From NCBI GenBank assembly GCA_018828205.1, contig JAHJWA010000307.1:1-14187 (forward strand): a DNA stretch of 14,187 nt, read 5' to 3'. Shown piece by piece: positions 12,993 to 14,187 of the stretch (position 1 is its first letter; every line of letters begins with the position of its first letter). The notes beneath the pieces are model-generated. The model was not told where the DNA came from and did not search any database. It saw only the letters and a program-made list of their open reading frames with translations. The DNA is from Alphaproteobacteria bacterium (GTDB lineage Bacteria > Pseudomonadota > Alphaproteobacteria > Sphingomonadales > Sphingomonadaceae). A program made the translations under genes and the position numbers.

Positions 12993-13019
12993 GGGGGCCC
13001 CGCTTGAAGCGGAGCCCCC
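12993..13019 (-). terminator. Terminator hairpin of the TonB-dependent receptor gene
   Basis: A G+C-rich stem-loop with arms 12993-13004 and 13008-13019 starts 30 bases after the receptor's stop. Eleven of twelve pairs are canonical and the twelfth (12999/13013) becomes a G-U wobble in the minus-strand RNA but a C/A mismatch in the plus-strand RNA, which fits use on the minus strand. The U-run after it is poor. Confidence 0.65.
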
Positions 13020-13049
13020 CGACAGTTCCAACCCAAGGCGTCGCCAGGT

Positions 13050-14187
13050 CTAGAACTGGGCGCGCACGCCCAGGCTGATCCGGCTGCCCGAAAACTCGTA
13101 GGTCGTCGGGAAGGAAGGATCGATCGTGTACCCCGATGTCTTCTCGTCGGTTAGGTTGATCGCCTGCAATTCGACGCGGAAGTTCGGCGTCAGCTGGTAG
13201 CTGGCAGCGAAGTCGAACTGGCCATAGGCGTCGCGATAGACCGGGAACATGTTGCGCTCGATCCGCTCCACGTAAGCGCCCTTGTGGTTGTAGGACAGGC
13301 GCAGCTGCACCGGGCCGTCGTCGTAATAGACGGTGGCGTTGTAGGTGCTGTCGGCCAGTCCCACCGGCGAGGTCGGCACATCGATGTCGGATTCGCCGGT
13401 CAGCGAGCTGTCGAGGAAGGTGTAATTGGCGTTGATGCCGAACCCTTCGAGCGAGCTGTGCAGCATCCCGAAGGGCACCACCGCCACCAGTTCCACGCCG
13501 CTGACATCGTAGGAGCCTTCGGCGTTGACCGGCTGATAGACGTCAAAATCATAGACGCCGTCGATCGTGCCATTGGCGTTGTACTTGGTCACGTTCCTGA
13601 CCACGCCGGTCAGCTCGTTCTGGACCACGCCCTGGATGTTCTTCCAGAAATAGGAGGCCGACAGCAAACCGCCGAAGCCGAAGTAATATTCCAGCCCGAC
13701 TTCCCACTGGTCGGCATAGGTCGGCTTCAGGTTCGGATTGCCGTCGGTGTAGCGGAAGTTGTTGAAGCTGGCGGTGCGCTTGTAGGCGAGATCCGTCAGC
13801 GCGGGGCGGATCAGCGTCTGCGAGGCGGCGCCGCGCAGGATCAGCCCGTCGATCAGCTCGGCATTGGCGTTCACCGCCGGCAGGATCTTGTCGTACTCGC
13901 CTTCGCTCGACACGGGCTCCTCGGAAAAGCCGGTCGTGCCGTCGGGGTTCTGGATCTGGAAATAGCCCTCCGAGGTGACGCTGGTCTTGATGTAGCGGGC
14001 CCCGGCGTTGATGAAGACCGGCACCGAAGCGATGTCGAAATCGAAGTCGGCCATGGCATAGCCCGCCCAGGTCTTCTCCTCGACCCGGTAGTACTGCCCG
14101 TCGTCGAACGGCGAGAGGAAGCCGTCGGGACGGAAGAAAGCCCGCGCATAATCGTTCGACACCTGCTGCCAGGCGAGGTCGCCCGCC
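13050..14187 (-). CDS. TonB-dependent receptor, C-terminal part (5' end outside the window)
   Basis: The frame is open to the window edge, so only the last ~378 residues are seen; the GTG at 14162 inside the frame is not the true start. The visible part is outer-membrane beta-barrel with many aromatic-flanked strands and ends in ISLGVRAQF with a terminal Phe, the barrel-assembly signal. The segment LIRPALTDL with DGNPNLKPTYADQWEVGLEYYF is typical of the large Caulobacter/Xanthomonas-type receptors (TonB-Xanth-Caul family) found in many copies in sphingomonads, often for oligosaccharides or other plant-derived substrates. The plug domain and TonB box lie outside the window, so the substrate cannot be inferred. 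It reads toward the polysaccharide operon in the same direction but is separated from it by a terminator and 540 bases. Confidence 0.92.
   Translation of the reverse strand, partial: AGDLAWQQVSNDYARAFFRPDGFLSPFDDGQYYRVEEKTWAGYAMADFDFDIASVPVFINAGARYIKTSVTSEGYFQIQNPDGTTGFSEEPVSSEGEYDKILPAVNANAELIDGLILRGAASQTLIRPALTDLAYKRTASFNNFRYTDGNPNLKPTYADQWEVGLEYYFGFGGLLSASYFWKNIQGVVQNELTGVVRNVTKYNANGTIDGVYDFDVYQPVNAEGSYDVSGVELVAVVPFGMLHSSLEGFGINANYTFLDSSLTGESDIDVPTSPVGLADSTYNATVYYDDGPVQLRLSYNHKGAYVERIERNMFPVYRDAYGQFDFAASYQLTPNFRVELQAINLTDEKTSGYTIDPSFPTTYEFSGSRISLGVRAQF

Larger units (their letters stand above)
12511..13049. other. Intergenic region between the TonB receptor and the polysaccharide operon
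   Basis: About 540 bases without a credible gene; two overlapping open frames near 12844-13078 have no coding character. It holds a nested inverted repeat (12581-12643) containing dispersed repeat copy B, copy C (12695-12716), an A/T-rich palindrome (12813-12827) and the receptor's terminator (12993-13019). The promoter of the response-regulator operon must lie here, but I cannot point to a convincing -35/-10 pair. Confidence 0.6.

Noticed and set aside
12844..13078. Two overlapping open frames upstream and across the receptor 3' end
   Set aside because: They run through the receptor's terminator hairpin and into its coding end, with no ribosome binding site or protein-like composition.
1..14187. 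CRISPR array, tRNA, rRNA, insertion sequence or prophage genes
   Set aside because: No regularly spaced repeats, cloverleaf-like sequence, transposase, integrase or phage protein was seen on either strand.

Overview
The window looks like chromosomal DNA of an alphaproteobacterium, most likely a member of the Sphingomonadales. This rests on high G+C with strong G/C third-position bias, a TonB-dependent receptor of the Caulobacter/Xanthomonas type, GTG starts, tightly overlapping operons and dispersed intergenic repeats. Genus cannot be fixed from the sequence alone.

Layout. (1) 286-1452 (-) is a membrane-bound diguanylate cyclase, followed by about 800 bases without a convincing gene that hold one copy of an intergenic repeat. 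(2) 2259-5204 (+) is a large bifunctional c-di-GMP protein (MHYT-like membrane sensor, two PAS, GGDEF, EAL), convergent with a small protein of unknown function (5214-5390, -). (3) About 500 bases follow with overlapping mini-ORFs that look like a decayed gene. (4) 5902-8656 (+) is a three-gene phosphorelay operon: CHASE3-PAS hybrid histidine kinase, stand-alone receiver, stand-alone Hpt. (5) 12510-8658 (-) is a four-gene operon facing it: receiver-only response regulator, TPR plus YaiO-like outer-membrane barrel, membrane-anchored HEAT-repeat protein, and a processive-type family 2 glycosyltransferase. (6) 12511-13049 is intergenic, with two more copies of the repeat family, one inside a nested inverted repeat, and the receptor's terminator. 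(7) 13050-14187 (-) is the C-terminal part of a TonB-dependent receptor whose 5' end lies beyond the window.

How the genes may work together (inference). The (-) operon has the parts of a synthase-dependent exopolysaccharide exporter: an inner-membrane polymerase, an outer-membrane TPR/barrel exit and a cytosolic HEAT adaptor. Its first gene is a bare receiver without output domain, and the convergent operon supplies kinase, receiver and Hpt, again without any DNA-binding or enzymatic output. The simplest reading is one phosphorelay acting by protein-protein contact on polysaccharide synthesis. The two nearby c-di-GMP enzymes suggest a wider sessility locus, although no PilZ domain is visible in the synthase operon.
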